Assembly (NCBI RefSeq): GCF_036985595.1
Contig: NZ_BTPU01000013.1
Coordinates: 5,102 to 69,101 of the forward strand
Origin: Vallitalea maricola
Lineage (GTDB): Bacteria; Bacillota; Clostridia; Lachnospirales; Vallitaleaceae
Length of the DNA stretch: 64,000 nt
Reading direction: 5' to 3'
Shown here: positions 8,263 through 16,972 of the stretch, in pieces
Layout: each line of letters opens with the position of its first letter
Position numbering within the stretch: position 1 is the first letter of the stretch
Notes under the pieces: generated by a model
The model's database searches: none
Told to the model about the DNA's origin: nothing
What the model saw: the letters and a program-made list of their open reading frames with translations, nothing else
Position numbers and translations under genes: made by a program

Positions 8263-10370
8263 TTTTGTCCTCCATTATCCTCTAAGTATTCAAGTAAATC
8301 TTTTGAATGCTCTAAATGAGATAATTTTTGGTCTAGTTTTTGATATTTTTTTGCATCAATTAGCAATGAATCATCCATATACGCTTCAAAAGTTTCTTTT
8401 AATCCTTCTGGCATAATTTTTCTGGAAGTTCCTTTTCCAAATAACAGATGAACGACATCTAAATAACTTAAAGTATCTATTGATGGTCGAACATAGTGAT
8501 ATGGACGAGTACGAATTTCTTCATATGTTGTAGTTGCTTCTCCTATTCCCTTTGTCTCAATCTTCCATCCTTCTGATATAGGAAAAAATCCAAAACGCAC
8601 CGCTTGTGATAGGATATAGTTTTGATCGTCAGGATAAGTAATTGAACTAATAAAACCATCCCACATAGCTTTACTCAAGTCTTTTTCTTCACCTTGATTC
8701 CAATTATCTAAAACATGTAAGATATTACGGATTGATAATACAGATTCTCTCAACTCTAGTTCATCCATTCCAGACTCTTTTTGAACTTCATTGTCTTTCC
8801 ACTTACCCATAAAAACATTCTGAGTTACCCTACACAATTGAGAAAAGCGAAATAATTCTTCTAATGTCCTTTTAGAATCAGGAACGTGAATATTACCATT
8901 TTTGTCAGCTAATCGTGCTATTATGACTCTAAAAAGTTCATTTTTTTCTGGGAACTCTTGATCTTCTAATGAACCAGTTATCATTTGGGGTATATAATTG
9001 TATTCAAGGGTTACAAAACGTGATTTAAAAGCTGGATTCAGCTCATTTGTTCCTTCATAATTAACCATTTGAGTTGACAAATTCCCTGTACCAATAAATC
9101 CAAATCCAGGTTTAATTAAAACAGGACCAACTCCTGTAATGTAAGCTCTACTTCCCGCATGACGTTGCAAGATATCATTTAAAGCAATTAAGTTTTGCAT
9201 TGCAATTGTATTTAATTCATCTACGATTACAGGGCGACCTTCTTTTACTGCAATCAAAATTTCCCTTTCTATTTTTTTGATTTCAGTACCAAAAGCACTG
9301 TTGCTTGCTACTAATAAATCGGAAAAACTTTTCCATATTTGAATCTTAAGCTGCAACTGCTCTTCATCAGTCATCCTCTCTAGTCTTTCTTTGTGTTCAT
9401 CCATCCACTCATAAAAGTCTTCTATAATCATATTCAAATAATCTGAATAAGACCTTTGTGAAAAACTATTTTCGAGAGACAAAGTTTTCTCTACAAACAT
9501 ATCTTCGTAAGTTAAATTATGTGAACCAGATATAAATAGTGGTTGTAAAGATTCTATTTCCTCTTTTTTTCCATTCATTAAAATATTTTTATAGTAAAGA
9601 TTTCTTTCTTCATTAAATTCTCTAAATTTTTGAATAGCGTCATCTTCTGTCACATTAGTATTTGTAGAAAACCAATCTTCCATTTTAACTTCTAATTCTC
9701 TTTGTATTTTATTTTGAACAGCAAAATCTATGGCTGCTTCAGTTGCTAATTGTGTTTTACCACTTCCTAAATGTCCAACAATATATACAGGGACACCTAA
9801 ATTCAACGAATCTATTACCTTTTGTTTTGCTTCAGCTACATAAGGGACAGTTACCAAACGCTGTTGATGTTGGGTTTCTATATCGCATGTCAATTGGCGT
9901 TTATAATAAAATTCCCATGCTTCTGGTGAATTTTCTAGGATTTTCTCTAGCTCTTTTTGCAATTTTTCTATACAATCAACACGATATCTGGTAGCTGAAT
10001 TACTCCTATAATGACTGTAATTATTACTTTCGCTATTGACCCTCCTCTCCCAACGAAGAAAAAACTTTTCGTATTGGATTAAATTTTCAATTTCTTGTAT
10101 CTTTTCACCCTTGTTTACTGTTTCTTCTTCTACATAGGCTTTATATTTTTTGTAATAAATACTATTTCTTTTAGAATCAGGAGGAATTTTATGATTCCTT
10201 TCTTCAAATTTTCTAAAATGTTTAAAAAATAATCCTTGATCTTCTATTTTTTTGTTATTCTCATATTCTGATGATTTAAAGGCTCTTCCACGCAAATCAT
10301 CTTCATACCAACTTTGCATTTCTTCCATAGTAGGAATATAAGTTTGGTTAAGATTTTTTTGTTCTTTCAC
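8259..10370 (-). CDS. MoxR-like AAA ATPase of the VWA/propeller cassette
   Basis: A 703-residue ATPase, first gene of the cassette. It starts at GTG (10368-10370), 8 nt after AGGAGG. Residues 1-180 are a charged helical region without a known motif. Walker A is GHLGSGKT (about 199-206), Walker B is VIVDEL (about 381-386), sensor 1 is GFIGTGN (about 424-430), and the arginine-finger-like NPAFKSRFVTLEYNYIP is near 445-461. This is MoxR/dynein-related ordering, but about 175 residues separate Walker A from Walker B, far more than in ordinary MoxR (about 60-70), so a large insertion is present. MoxR proteins remodel or activate partners through VWA proteins. The client here is unknown. Confidence 0.87.
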   Translation of the reverse strand: MKEQKNLNQTYIPTMEEMQSWYEDDLRGRAFKSSEYENNKKIEDQGLFFKHFRKFEERNHKIPPDSKRNSIYYKKYKAYVEEETVNKGEKIQEIENLIQYEKFFLRWERRVNSESNNYSHYRSNSATRYRVDCIEKLQKELEKILENSPEAWEFYYKRQLTCDIETQHQQRLVTVPYVAEAKQKVIDSLNLGVPVYIVGHLGSGKTQLATEAAIDFAVQNKIQRELEVKMEDWFSTNTNVTEDDAIQKFREFNEERNLYYKNILMNGKKEEIESLQPLFISGSHNLTYEDMFVEKTLSLENSFSQRSYSDYLNMIIEDFYEWMDEHKERLERMTDEEQLQLKIQIWKSFSDLLVASNSAFGTEIKKIEREILIAVKEGRPVIVDELNTIAMQNLIALNDILQRHAGSRAYITGVGPVLIKPGFGFIGTGNLSTQMVNYEGTNELNPAFKSRFVTLEYNYIPQMITGSLEDQEFPEKNELFRVIIARLADKNGNIHVPDSKRTLEELFRFSQLCRVTQNVFMGKWKDNEVQKESGMDELELRESVLSIRNILHVLDNWNQGEEKDLSKAMWDGFISSITYPDDQNYILSQAVRFGFFPISEGWKIETKGIGEATTTYEEIRTRPYHYVRPSIDTLSYLDVVHLLFGKGTSRKIMPEGLKETFEAYMDDSLLIDAKKYQKLDQKLSHLEHSKDLLEYLEDNGGQK

Positions 10371-10450
10371 AGAAGTTTCCTCCTTTGTATGTTATTCTCT
10401 TATATTATCAATATATCAAGTCCAATATGTGTCATAAAGAACTATAAATT

Positions 10451-10478
10451 AAAATCCCGATTTTAAATTCGGGATTTT
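10451..10478 (-). terminator. Terminator after the oleate hydratase gene
   Basis: Perfect 10-bp stem AAAATCCCGA / TCGGGATTTT with an 8-nt loop, followed on the minus strand by TTTTAATTT. It ends oleate hydratase transcription, so the MoxR cassette needs its own promoter in the roughly 80 bp before 10370, where I see only a weak candidate (TATAAG near 10410). Confidence 0.8.
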
Positions 10479-10505
10479 AATCAAATTATCTTATGCTAAA
10501 TGTAA

Positions 10506-12299
10506 TTAAAAAACTCCATATTCTTTCAATAACTCTTCAATCTCTGTTCCTGCTAATTGTTTTAAAATTTTACGTTTAGCCAATGGAGGTAAATCAAGTT
10601 TTGGTTTTTCTCCGTCTAATAACATTGTACCTGCACTCAATAAATAACGAATATCATATCTCGAAGCAAATACCTCAGGAACTCCTTTTTCAACTCCAGT
10701 TAAAACATATACTGCTTCCATAGCTGTACGTCCTGAGTATTCGATAGTAAATACTGTATCACGTCCTGGATCATCCAATGTTTCTGCAAATTGTCCAAGA
10801 AAAGCAAAGTTTACTGCATTCTTTGGTACAACATAAGGACGATCACCAAATTCACGAGGCATAAACATAGATGTGATAAAAGGCATCATAACAGGAATTG
10901 CAGTACAACTTTCGGCTAATTCTTCGATTTGATCTGTAGGAACACCTATATGATATAACCATTCTTTTGTGATTTCCTTACCAGTACAATCTCTCATAGG
11001 TTTTTTAATGTAGTCTCCAGGAACATCAGAAAACAAACCATATACCCAAACAGCAACATCTTTTTCTGGTTGTCCATAATATTGTTCTTGACGATTTATT
11101 GTCCAACTCATCAACCATGAAGAGTCAAGAGCTGTAACGATACCGCCTGTTACAGTGCGTCCACCATATGGTGAACGTTTTGTTATCTTTTCAATATACT
11201 TAGGAACACGTTCATCATGGCAAGTTACTGTACAAGATTCCCAATTAGATTTTTCTGTATCTGTACAGAATTTATCTGGATTTCCAAATTCCTTTGATTG
11301 AGATGCTATATTTCTCCACAACTTCCAGCATCCTTCTGGTTTCTTGTTAAATGGAGCAGGAGTATTGTCATCACCATAACCAGAACCTTCAGTCATAGAA
11401 CCATTAGTTATAAATACTAAGTCATGTTCTGTTAAGTCAATAGAAATATCTTTTCCATTTTTATCTGTTGCAACTATTTTCTTTGCAACTTTTTTATCCT
11501 CTGAAATTGAGAACTCAACGTTATCGACAGTGATTCCATATTCAAATTTAGCACCATGGTCTTCCAAATATTTAACCATAGGTTTTACAAATGAAGTGTA
11601 TTGATCATGTCTTGAAAACTGTAAAGCTGAAAGATCTGGTAAACCTCCAACATGGTGGATGAAACGATTCATATATAATTTCATCTCTAAAGCACTGTGC
11701 CAATTTTCAAATGCAAACATTGTTCTCCAATATGTCCAAAAATCAGTATTTAAAAGCTCTTCAGAAAAAATATCTTCAATAGACTTATCTTGAAGTTCTT
11801 CATCTTTCATGTTTACAAAAGCAGCTAATTCTTTTGCCAAGTCTTGCCCTAAATTAAATTTTCCATTGTCATAGCGTTCACCTTGATTTTTAGTAATACG
11901 ACAATTGCTAGAGTTTGGATCATCATAATTTGTATAATAAAAATGATCTAGCACAGTCATATTAGGATCTTCAGTAGATGGTAATGAACTAAATAAGCTC
12001 CATAGAACCTCAAAATGATGTCCCATTTCACGTCCTCCACGTGCTACATAACCCATATTCTGACGAACTTGACCATCTAATGATCCTCCAGGAATGTCTA
12101 ATTGTTCCAAAAACGTAATCTTGCTACCATCCATATGAGCATCACGAATCAAAAAACAACCTGCTGCTAAAGCACCAATTCCTGTACCAATTAAATAAGC
12201 TTTTTTGTCTTCAATTCCTTTAGGCTTTCTTGCATTTACTAAAGAATGATAAGTTCCATTTGTAAGTGTTAATCTATCATCATGTGTTTTTAATTCCAT
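10506..12299 (-). CDS. ohyA: Oleate hydratase (FAD-dependent fatty acid double-bond hydratase)
   Basis: A 597-residue member of the family once called myosin-cross-reactive antigen. It adds water to the cis-9 double bond of oleic and related fatty acids, giving 10-hydroxystearate, a detoxification of host or environmental unsaturated fatty acids. Recognisable parts are NGTYHSLVNARKPKGI at the N-terminus, the FAD-binding GTGIGALAAGCFLIRDAH, the LEQLDIPGGSLDG acidic loop, and PFITSMFMPREFGDRP towards the C-terminus. Length is normal. It is cytosolic or peripheral at the membrane. A good ribosome site (AAGGAG) precedes ATG. A TetR regulator lies upstream and a structured leader precedes the gene. 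It is probably monocistronic. Confidence 0.95.
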   Translation of the reverse strand: MELKTHDDRLTLTNGTYHSLVNARKPKGIEDKKAYLIGTGIGALAAGCFLIRDAHMDGSKITFLEQLDIPGGSLDGQVRQNMGYVARGGREMGHHFEVLWSLFSSLPSTEDPNMTVLDHFYYTNYDDPNSSNCRITKNQGERYDNGKFNLGQDLAKELAAFVNMKDEELQDKSIEDIFSEELLNTDFWTYWRTMFAFENWHSALEMKLYMNRFIHHVGGLPDLSALQFSRHDQYTSFVKPMVKYLEDHGAKFEYGITVDNVEFSISEDKKVAKKIVATDKNGKDISIDLTEHDLVFITNGSMTEGSGYGDDNTPAPFNKKPEGCWKLWRNIASQSKEFGNPDKFCTDTEKSNWESCTVTCHDERVPKYIEKITKRSPYGGRTVTGGIVTALDSSWLMSWTINRQEQYYGQPEKDVAVWVYGLFSDVPGDYIKKPMRDCTGKEITKEWLYHIGVPTDQIEELAESCTAIPVMMPFITSMFMPREFGDRPYVVPKNAVNFAFLGQFAETLDDPGRDTVFTIEYSGRTAMEAVYVLTGVEKGVPEVFASRYDIRYLLSAGTMLLDGEKPKLDLPPLAKRKILKQLAGTEIEELLKEYGVF

Positions 12300-12323
12300 T
12301 TTATCTCCTTCTTTCTTAATCTT

Positions 12324-12415
12324 TTAATAGCCTTCTAAATCCCAATTATTAATGAAGAGTTTTTTATGTTCACTCAATTAACGTACCTACACGGCGACGT
12401 AATAATCCCTCCTTT
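12324..12415 (-). promoter_or_regulatory. Unusual leader of ohyA with a ribosome site and two overlapping mini-frames
   Basis: An AAAGGAGGG ribosome-like site (12407-12415) lies far upstream of the true ohyA start. It is followed by an unusually GC-rich core (ACGTCGCCGT). In one frame this core reads LLRRRVGTLIE then TGA (12370-12372). Overlapping that stop in another frame is TTG then SEHKKLFINNWDLEGY, stop at 12324. No ATG is present. This could be a leader peptide with a programmed frameshift, a structured RNA element or a relic. The function is unknown. Confidence 0.4.
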
Positions 12416-12488
12416 AACTTTGTGATTGCTTGTTAATTTATAAGATTTATTTATACTTATAATATCACTTATTTATGTCTTTTTCATT

Positions 12489-12539
12489 AGACAAATAAAC
12501 TGTGGTGTTGGAGATTCGAACACCACAGTTAATATGTCT
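12489..12539 (-). terminator. Stem-loop terminator after the TetR gene
   Basis: Perfect 12-bp inverted repeat AACTGTGGTGTT / AACACCACAGTT (12498-12509, 12519-12530) with a 9-nt loop, extended by TAGACA / TGTCTA across a small internal loop. It lies downstream of the TetR gene and before the ohyA leader. The U-run is weak (TTTATTTGT). Confidence 0.65.
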
Positions 12540-12609
12540 AGTTAATTGTCCAATTTTTAGGCATTAAGATTAAAATATCTAATAAAAAAGTACTCGGAAA
12601 TTTTTTTTA

Positions 12610-13179
12610 TCAGACATCCTTTAAACTAGCACTTCGCTTAAGGGATAGGGCAATGTTTCCATCAAAGAGCTGGCCGATACGTCTGATGATAGTACTAGGA
12701 TCATCCTTCATTCTGGAAGCAATCCAGCGCAGTACCATTTCAGTGAGGGCACACTGATAAAAGGAAGCAATTAGCTTTTTGTCTTCCAAAGAAGCTGAGA
12801 TACCATCATTTACTTTTTCAACATACCGGATCATGACAGTTCCTGATACATTGTATATGTAGTTCTCTAATTCTTCTCTCTGCATGGAATCATATACATG
12901 ATAAATAGCTATTCTGTTTTCTGAAGCAAACTTAGTAGCCACAAGAAAACCCTCCTCCCAAGAGAGTGTATCATTATATTCATCAATAGCCGTCTGAAGT
13001 TCTGTTTGGAATATCTCTGACAGAATTGCATATACATCTGTATAGTAATAATAAAAAGTATTTCTATTGACCCCACATGCTCTAACAATATCCTTAACTG
13101 TGATTTTGTTAAGTGGACGCTCATTCAGCATCTTGATGAATACATCGCGAATCATTTTTCTGGTATATTGCTGTGCCAA
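12610..13179 (-). CDS. TetR/AcrR family regulator next to oleate hydratase
   Basis: A 189-residue repressor. The N-terminal HTH is typical of TetR (RKMIRDVFIKMLNERPLNKI, VKDIVRACGVNRNTFYYYYTD), followed by a helical ligand-binding domain of the DhaS/C_33 type (ENYIYNVSGTVMIRYVEK). It starts at TTG (13177-13179) after GGAGGTG. Its position directly upstream of ohyA suggests that it senses a fatty acid or acyl-CoA and controls the hydratase. Its own promoter carries a perfect palindrome in the spacer, pointing to autoregulation. I did not find the same palindrome before ohyA, so control of ohyA is inference. Confidence 0.88.
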   Translation of the reverse strand: MAQQYTRKMIRDVFIKMLNERPLNKITVKDIVRACGVNRNTFYYYYTDVYAILSEIFQTELQTAIDEYNDTLSWEEGFLVATKFASENRIAIYHVYDSMQREELENYIYNVSGTVMIRYVEKVNDGISASLEDKKLIASFYQCALTEMVLRWIASRMKDDPSTIIRRIGQLFDGNIALSLKRSASLKDV

Positions 13180-13214
13180 GTCGCCACCTCCATAAAACTT
13201 TATCTGTGGTTAAA

Positions 13215-13244
13215 ATTATACCATATGGTAAAAGTTATTTGCAA
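13215..13244 (-). promoter_or_regulatory. TetR promoter with palindromic operator TACCATATGGTA
   Basis: On the minus strand TTGCAA (13239-13244), an 18-bp spacer and TATAAT (13215-13220) form a good promoter. The 12-bp perfect palindrome TACCATATGGTA (13219-13230) overlaps the -10 box and spacer, where a repressor would block polymerase. Confidence 0.7.
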
Positions 13245-13389
13245 ATATATCATCCTATGTTTTTACTACCTTCTTGTAAAATAGAATTATATTAATGAAG
13301 TCAGGATACAAAAAAGTAAAGAATTAATGTAAATACTAACTTCAGTATTAGCAGAATAGATGACAAGTAGGATTCTAGGATGCAAGTTA

Positions 13390-13986
13390 TTATGGTAAGC
13401 GGTTAAAAAGAAAACTGTTTATACAATCAATAGGATTAGTACAATCCATGATCTGAGACATAATGCACATTCCTTTTGCCCCAGTTTTTATTATATCATT
13501 CTTTTTATCACTAGTTATACCACCTATTGCAAATACAGGTATAGATGAGAAATAACATATTTCTTGTAAAAATGATAAACCTCTTGGTGGAACCCCCTGT
13601 TTGCAATCCGTAGGAAATATGTGTCCAGCAATTATATATGAAGCACCTAACTCCCCAGCTTCTTTAGCTTCATCCAATGAATGAACTGAAGCACCTATAT
13701 TCGTAAATTGGCTTAGTCGGTTTTTATGTATCCTAAGAGCAGACATTGATAGATGAATGTTGGGAATACCTAGTTTCACAGCTGTTTCTATATTATTATT
13801 GATTATGAACTTCACATTGCTTTTATTACATATATCTTTTATCTTCACAGCTAGACATTCATACTCAGATATATTCATATCCTTTTCCCTTAACATTATT
13901 GCATAGGGTTTTCCTTCTGCTATCTTATTTATTCTCTCTATAAAATTATCTCTGCACAATTTTCTATTAGTTACACAAATAAGCAT
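13390..13986 (-). CDS. thiE: Thiamine phosphate synthase
   Basis: Joins hydroxymethylpyrimidine diphosphate to thiazole phosphate, giving thiamine phosphate. 198 residues if started at the ATG 7 nt after AGGAG (13986); the upstream in-frame ATG at 14004 lies before that ribosome site. TIM-barrel features of the ThiE/TenI family are present: LICVTNRKL, YAIMLREKDM, NIHLSM, GASVHSLDEAKEAGELGA, YIIAGHIFPTD, IPVFAIGGI. Last gene of the thiSFGHE operon, 10 bp after thiH. TenI, the aminotransferase-like relative, is an alternative, but position and motifs favour ThiE. Confidence 0.88.
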   Translation of the reverse strand: MLICVTNRKLCRDNFIERINKIAEGKPYAIMLREKDMNISEYECLAVKIKDICNKSNVKFIINNNIETAVKLGIPNIHLSMSALRIHKNRLSQFTNIGASVHSLDEAKEAGELGASYIIAGHIFPTDCKQGVPPRGLSFLQEICYFSSIPVFAIGGITSDKKNDIIKTGAKGMCIMSQIMDCTNPIDCINSFLFNRLP

Positions 13987-13996
13987 AGTCTTTCTC

Positions 13997-15151
13997 CTAA
14001 ACATAAATATAATCAGTATATACTGGCTGTAATCCTCTACTGAGTATCATGTTGTGGATTTCTTCTACATCACGTGGGTCAGAAATCTCAAATTGTTCGT
14101 CACCTTTTTCTTCTTCCCCATGACCTCCAACACTAACCTTAACACCTGCAGATATCTTGGTTGCTGCCATTCCAATAACATTGTTACGAAAACCTGCTCT
14201 CTCCCTTGTTGAAATAGTTATACCTGCAAATGGCATGAAGATACGATGAGCTGTCATTACCTGCAGAAGCTGTTTTTCATGAACATCATTAGGATTATTA
14301 TCAGCATTATTGATATACGGTCTTAACCTAGGAGTTGAAAATGAAATTTCTGCATAAGGATACTTTTTCTGTATAAAATACCCATGTAATCCTGTTGCAA
14401 AAGCATCTTTTCTAAAATCATCTATACCTAATAATGCTCCAAAAGATACTCCTCTCATACCACCCAACAGAGCTCTTTCTTGTGCATAAAATCTGTATGG
14501 AAATATTCGTTTTGAACCACTTAAATGAACCTGTTCGTACTTATCTGCATTATAGGTTTCTTGGTAAACAGAAACAAAATCGGCACCGCATTTATGTAAG
14601 TAAGCATATTCTTCAGTATTAAGAGGATATATCTCTATACCAACTGTAGAAAAATATTTTGCAGCTAATTCGACGGCACCTCCAATATATTCCACATTAG
14701 AAGTACTACGGGATTCACCTGTCAATAATAGAATCTCTTTCAAACCAGTGGAGGCAATATTTTTAAGTTCTTGTTCTACTTCTTCTAATGTAAGCATTCC
14801 TCTATGAATTTTATTCATACAGTTGAACCCACAATAAACACAATGATTTTCACAGTAGTTCGATATATATAAAGGAGTAAACATGGTTACAGAATTACCG
14901 AAATATTTTTTTGTATTCATAGTTGCTTTCTTTGCCATATCTTCTAAATAAGGCATAGCTACTGGAGATAACAAAGCCCCATAATCATCTAATGAAATCA
15001 CATCTTTCTCCAATGCTATCTCAACTTCTCTGGAAGTATACATATGATAATCGTATTTATCAACTATTCCCAATACTTTTTCCATTAAATCAGAATCTAT
15101 CACATCCATTCCTTCTAAATATTCCATGTGGTTTACTTTTTCTCTATTCAT
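13997..15151 (-). CDS. thiH: 2-iminoacetate synthase (radical SAM, ThiH)
   Basis: Cleaves tyrosine with S-adenosylmethionine to give dehydroglycine (2-iminoacetate) and p-cresol, supplying the thiazole C2-N3 unit under anaerobic conditions. About 384 residues, starting at ATG 15151 after GGAGG. The Cx3Cx2C iron-sulfur motif is clear (CENHCVYCGF), preceded by FTPLYISNYC and followed by LLLTGESRS. The C-terminal region has ITISTRERAGFRNNVIGMA and SVGGHGEEEKGDEQFEISD. ThiH instead of ThiO (glycine oxidase) fits an anaerobe. It overlaps or abuts thiG and partners it in a ThiGH complex. Confidence 0.95.
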   Translation of the reverse strand: MNREKVNHMEYLEGMDVIDSDLMEKVLGIVDKYDYHMYTSREVEIALEKDVISLDDYGALLSPVAMPYLEDMAKKATMNTKKYFGNSVTMFTPLYISNYCENHCVYCGFNCMNKIHRGMLTLEEVEQELKNIASTGLKEILLLTGESRSTSNVEYIGGAVELAAKYFSTVGIEIYPLNTEEYAYLHKCGADFVSVYQETYNADKYEQVHLSGSKRIFPYRFYAQERALLGGMRGVSFGALLGIDDFRKDAFATGLHGYFIQKKYPYAEISFSTPRLRPYINNADNNPNDVHEKQLLQVMTAHRIFMPFAGITISTRERAGFRNNVIGMAATKISAGVKVSVGGHGEEEKGDEQFEISDPRDVEEIHNMILSRGLQPVYTDYIYV

Positions 15152-15156
15152 AATAA

Positions 15157-15924
15157 TCAATCCTCCAAAAATCCAGTTAAAGGACTAGAAGCTTCCCCTT
15201 TATTGTTCAAAACTCTTCCAAGTCCAGCTAAGTAAGCTTTACGTCCTGACCTTATTGCAAGTTTAAAGGCTTCTGCCATTGTATATATATCAGAAGCGGT
15301 AGCAATTGCTGTATTACACATAACTGCATCAGCCCCCATTTCCATTGCCTCGCAGGCTTGTGATGGACGTCCTATACCTGCATCTACGATAATTGGTACA
15401 TCTATTTCATCAATTAATATCTTTATAAAATCTTTTGTGCAAAGTCCTTTGTTACTGCCTATAGGTGAACCCAAAGGCATGATAGTTGCTGCACCAGCAT
15501 CTACTAATGCTCTTGCTACATTTAGGTCTGGATACATATAAGGCATTACAACAAAACCTTCTTTTGCAAGAATTTCAGTAGCTTTTATAGTTTCATAATT
15601 ATCTGGCATCAGATATTTTGAATCTCTTATTACTTCTAACTTTATAAAATTACCACATCCAATTTCTCTTGAAAGTCTTGCTATCCTTACTGCTTCAGAA
15701 GCATTTCTAGCACCAGAAGTATTAGGCAATAATGTTATACCTTCTGGTATGTGATCCAATATATTTTCTTGCCCACCTACATTAGAGCGGCGTAAGGCAA
15801 GGGTTATTATCTGGACATCGCCTTTATTTATAACTGCATCTATCATATCCAAAGAAAATTTACCTGAACCCAATATAAATCTTGAGTCAAATTCGTGTTC
15901 TCCTATTATTAATTTATCATTCAT
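15157..15924 (-). CDS. thiG: Thiazole synthase
   Basis: Condenses deoxyxylulose phosphate, 2-iminoacetate and ThiS-thiocarboxylate sulfur into the thiazole phosphate ring. About 255 residues, starting at ATG 15924 (8 nt after AAAGGA) rather than 15933. Motifs are FDSRFILGSGKFS, LLPNTSGARNASEAVRIARL, FIKLEVI, ATIMPLGSPIGSNKGL (phosphate loop), PIIVDAGIGRPSQACEAMEM and CNTAIATASD. The length is normal for ThiG. Middle gene of thiSFGHE. Confidence 0.95.
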   Translation of the reverse strand: MNDKLIIGEHEFDSRFILGSGKFSLDMIDAVINKGDVQIITLALRRSNVGGQENILDHIPEGITLLPNTSGARNASEAVRIARLSREIGCGNFIKLEVIRDSKYLMPDNYETIKATEILAKEGFVVMPYMYPDLNVARALVDAGAATIMPLGSPIGSNKGLCTKDFIKILIDEIDVPIIVDAGIGRPSQACEAMEMGADAVMCNTAIATASDIYTMAEAFKLAIRSGRKAYLAGLGRVLNNKGEASSPLTGFLED

Positions 15925-15939
15925 TTTATACATCCTTTC

Positions 15940-16743
15940 CTATATATCATTTATTCCTAGTAATAATCTTAGTATCATATTAGCTTGATGACCCGCACAT
16001 ATATTTACTCTTGGAGCCATTAATCCTTGTCCGATTTTTGCCTCACTCTGCAAATCTCCACATACATATAATCTTTTCATTGGATTAATTGTCTTGATTA
16101 AATTGGAACTGCCATAACCTGCCATACCAGAAGCTGCAACAATCTTCACGTCATTCATCTCTTCCAATGCTACGTTAACAAGTGTTGATTTTGCCTCTGG
16201 CTTATCAAAAGCTTCACAAATAATATCATATCCGTTAAAAAGCTCATAAACATTGTCTTTAGTTACTTTTACAGTCTTGATCTGTACTTCAACATAAGGA
16301 TTGATTTCTTTTATCTGCTGTTTTAGCGCCTCTGTCTTAGGCATACCTAAATGACTGATATTATAACACTGGCGATTTAGATTACTTGGTTCAACAATAT
16401 CAAAATCTACAAGGAGTAATTCTCCAATGCCTGTTCTAGAAAGCATGATTGCAATATTAGAACCTAGACCACCTAATCCAGCTATAGCCACTTTTCCTTT
16501 CTTTATCATTTTATGTACATTAGGAGTGTGTCTTGCCATGAGCATACTCTCTAGCTCATCACTATTAACCATAGCACCTTTTGTTATGACACTAAATATA
16601 TCATCCTCTACTAACTTCTTATCTTCTTCTATTTGATAACCATTTAAAATGATAATATCATCTTCATTTCCTATTTGGTTACGTAATTGAAATGCAGTAG
16701 CTGCATCTGTATTAATCCTTTTACCGTTAACTGTTGTCTTCAT
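15940..16743 (-). CDS. thiF: ThiS adenylyltransferase ThiF with N-terminal ThiS-like domain
   Basis: Activates the C-terminus of ThiS by adenylation so that sulfur can be loaded. 267 residues in two parts. Residues 1-65 look like a ThiS ubiquitin-like domain (TVNGKRINTDAATAFQLRN ... EDDIFSVITKGA) but lack a terminal Gly-Gly. Residues 75-267 are the E1-like domain with nucleotide loop AIAGLGGLGSN, VDFDIVEPSNLNRQCYN and AAVSGMAG-type segments (VAASGMAGYGSSNLI). I see no CxxC zinc pair. It lies 3 bp after thiS. The fused domain may hold the enzyme-carrier interface. Confidence 0.92.
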   Translation of the reverse strand: MKTTVNGKRINTDAATAFQLRNQIGNEDDIIILNGYQIEEDKKLVEDDIFSVITKGAMVNSDELESMLMARHTPNVHKMIKKGKVAIAGLGGLGSNIAIMLSRTGIGELLLVDFDIVEPSNLNRQCYNISHLGMPKTEALKQQIKEINPYVEVQIKTVKVTKDNVYELFNGYDIICEAFDKPEAKSTLVNVALEEMNDVKIVAASGMAGYGSSNLIKTINPMKRLYVCGDLQSEAKIGQGLMAPRVNICAGHQANMILRLLLGINDI

Positions 16744-16746
16744 ATA

Positions 16747-16941
16747 TCAACCTCCTCCAACAAAGCTGACAATTTCTAAGGCATGATTATTCTTAAGCAT
16801 AATATTTTTATACTCTATCTTAGGAACAATATTACTATTATGTTCAACAGCAATCTTGGTAATATCATAATTATTGTTAACCAAGAAATCATATAAATTT
16901 ATATCCTCATCAAGCTTAATATCAGTTCCATTAACTCTCAT
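16747..16941 (-). CDS. thiS: Sulfur carrier protein ThiS
   Basis: A 64-residue ubiquitin-like carrier that brings sulfur as a C-terminal thiocarboxylate to ThiG. It starts MRVNGTDIKLDEDINLYDF and ends IVSFVGGG, matching the required Gly-Gly tail with one extra glycine. First gene of the thi operon, preceded by GGAAG and the riboswitch terminator. No thiC, thiD or thiM lies nearby, so the pyrimidine branch is encoded elsewhere. Confidence 0.93.
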   Translation of the reverse strand: MRVNGTDIKLDEDINLYDFLVNNNYDITKIAVEHNSNIVPKIEYKNIMLKNNHALEIVSFVGGG

Positions 16942-16972
16942 TTTTTCTTCACTTCCTTTATGTTTAATTCAT

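Noticed and set aside
12909..13124. Second frame (71 codons) inside the TetR gene
   Set aside because: A shadow of the TetR gene on the same strand in another frame, without its own ribosome site.
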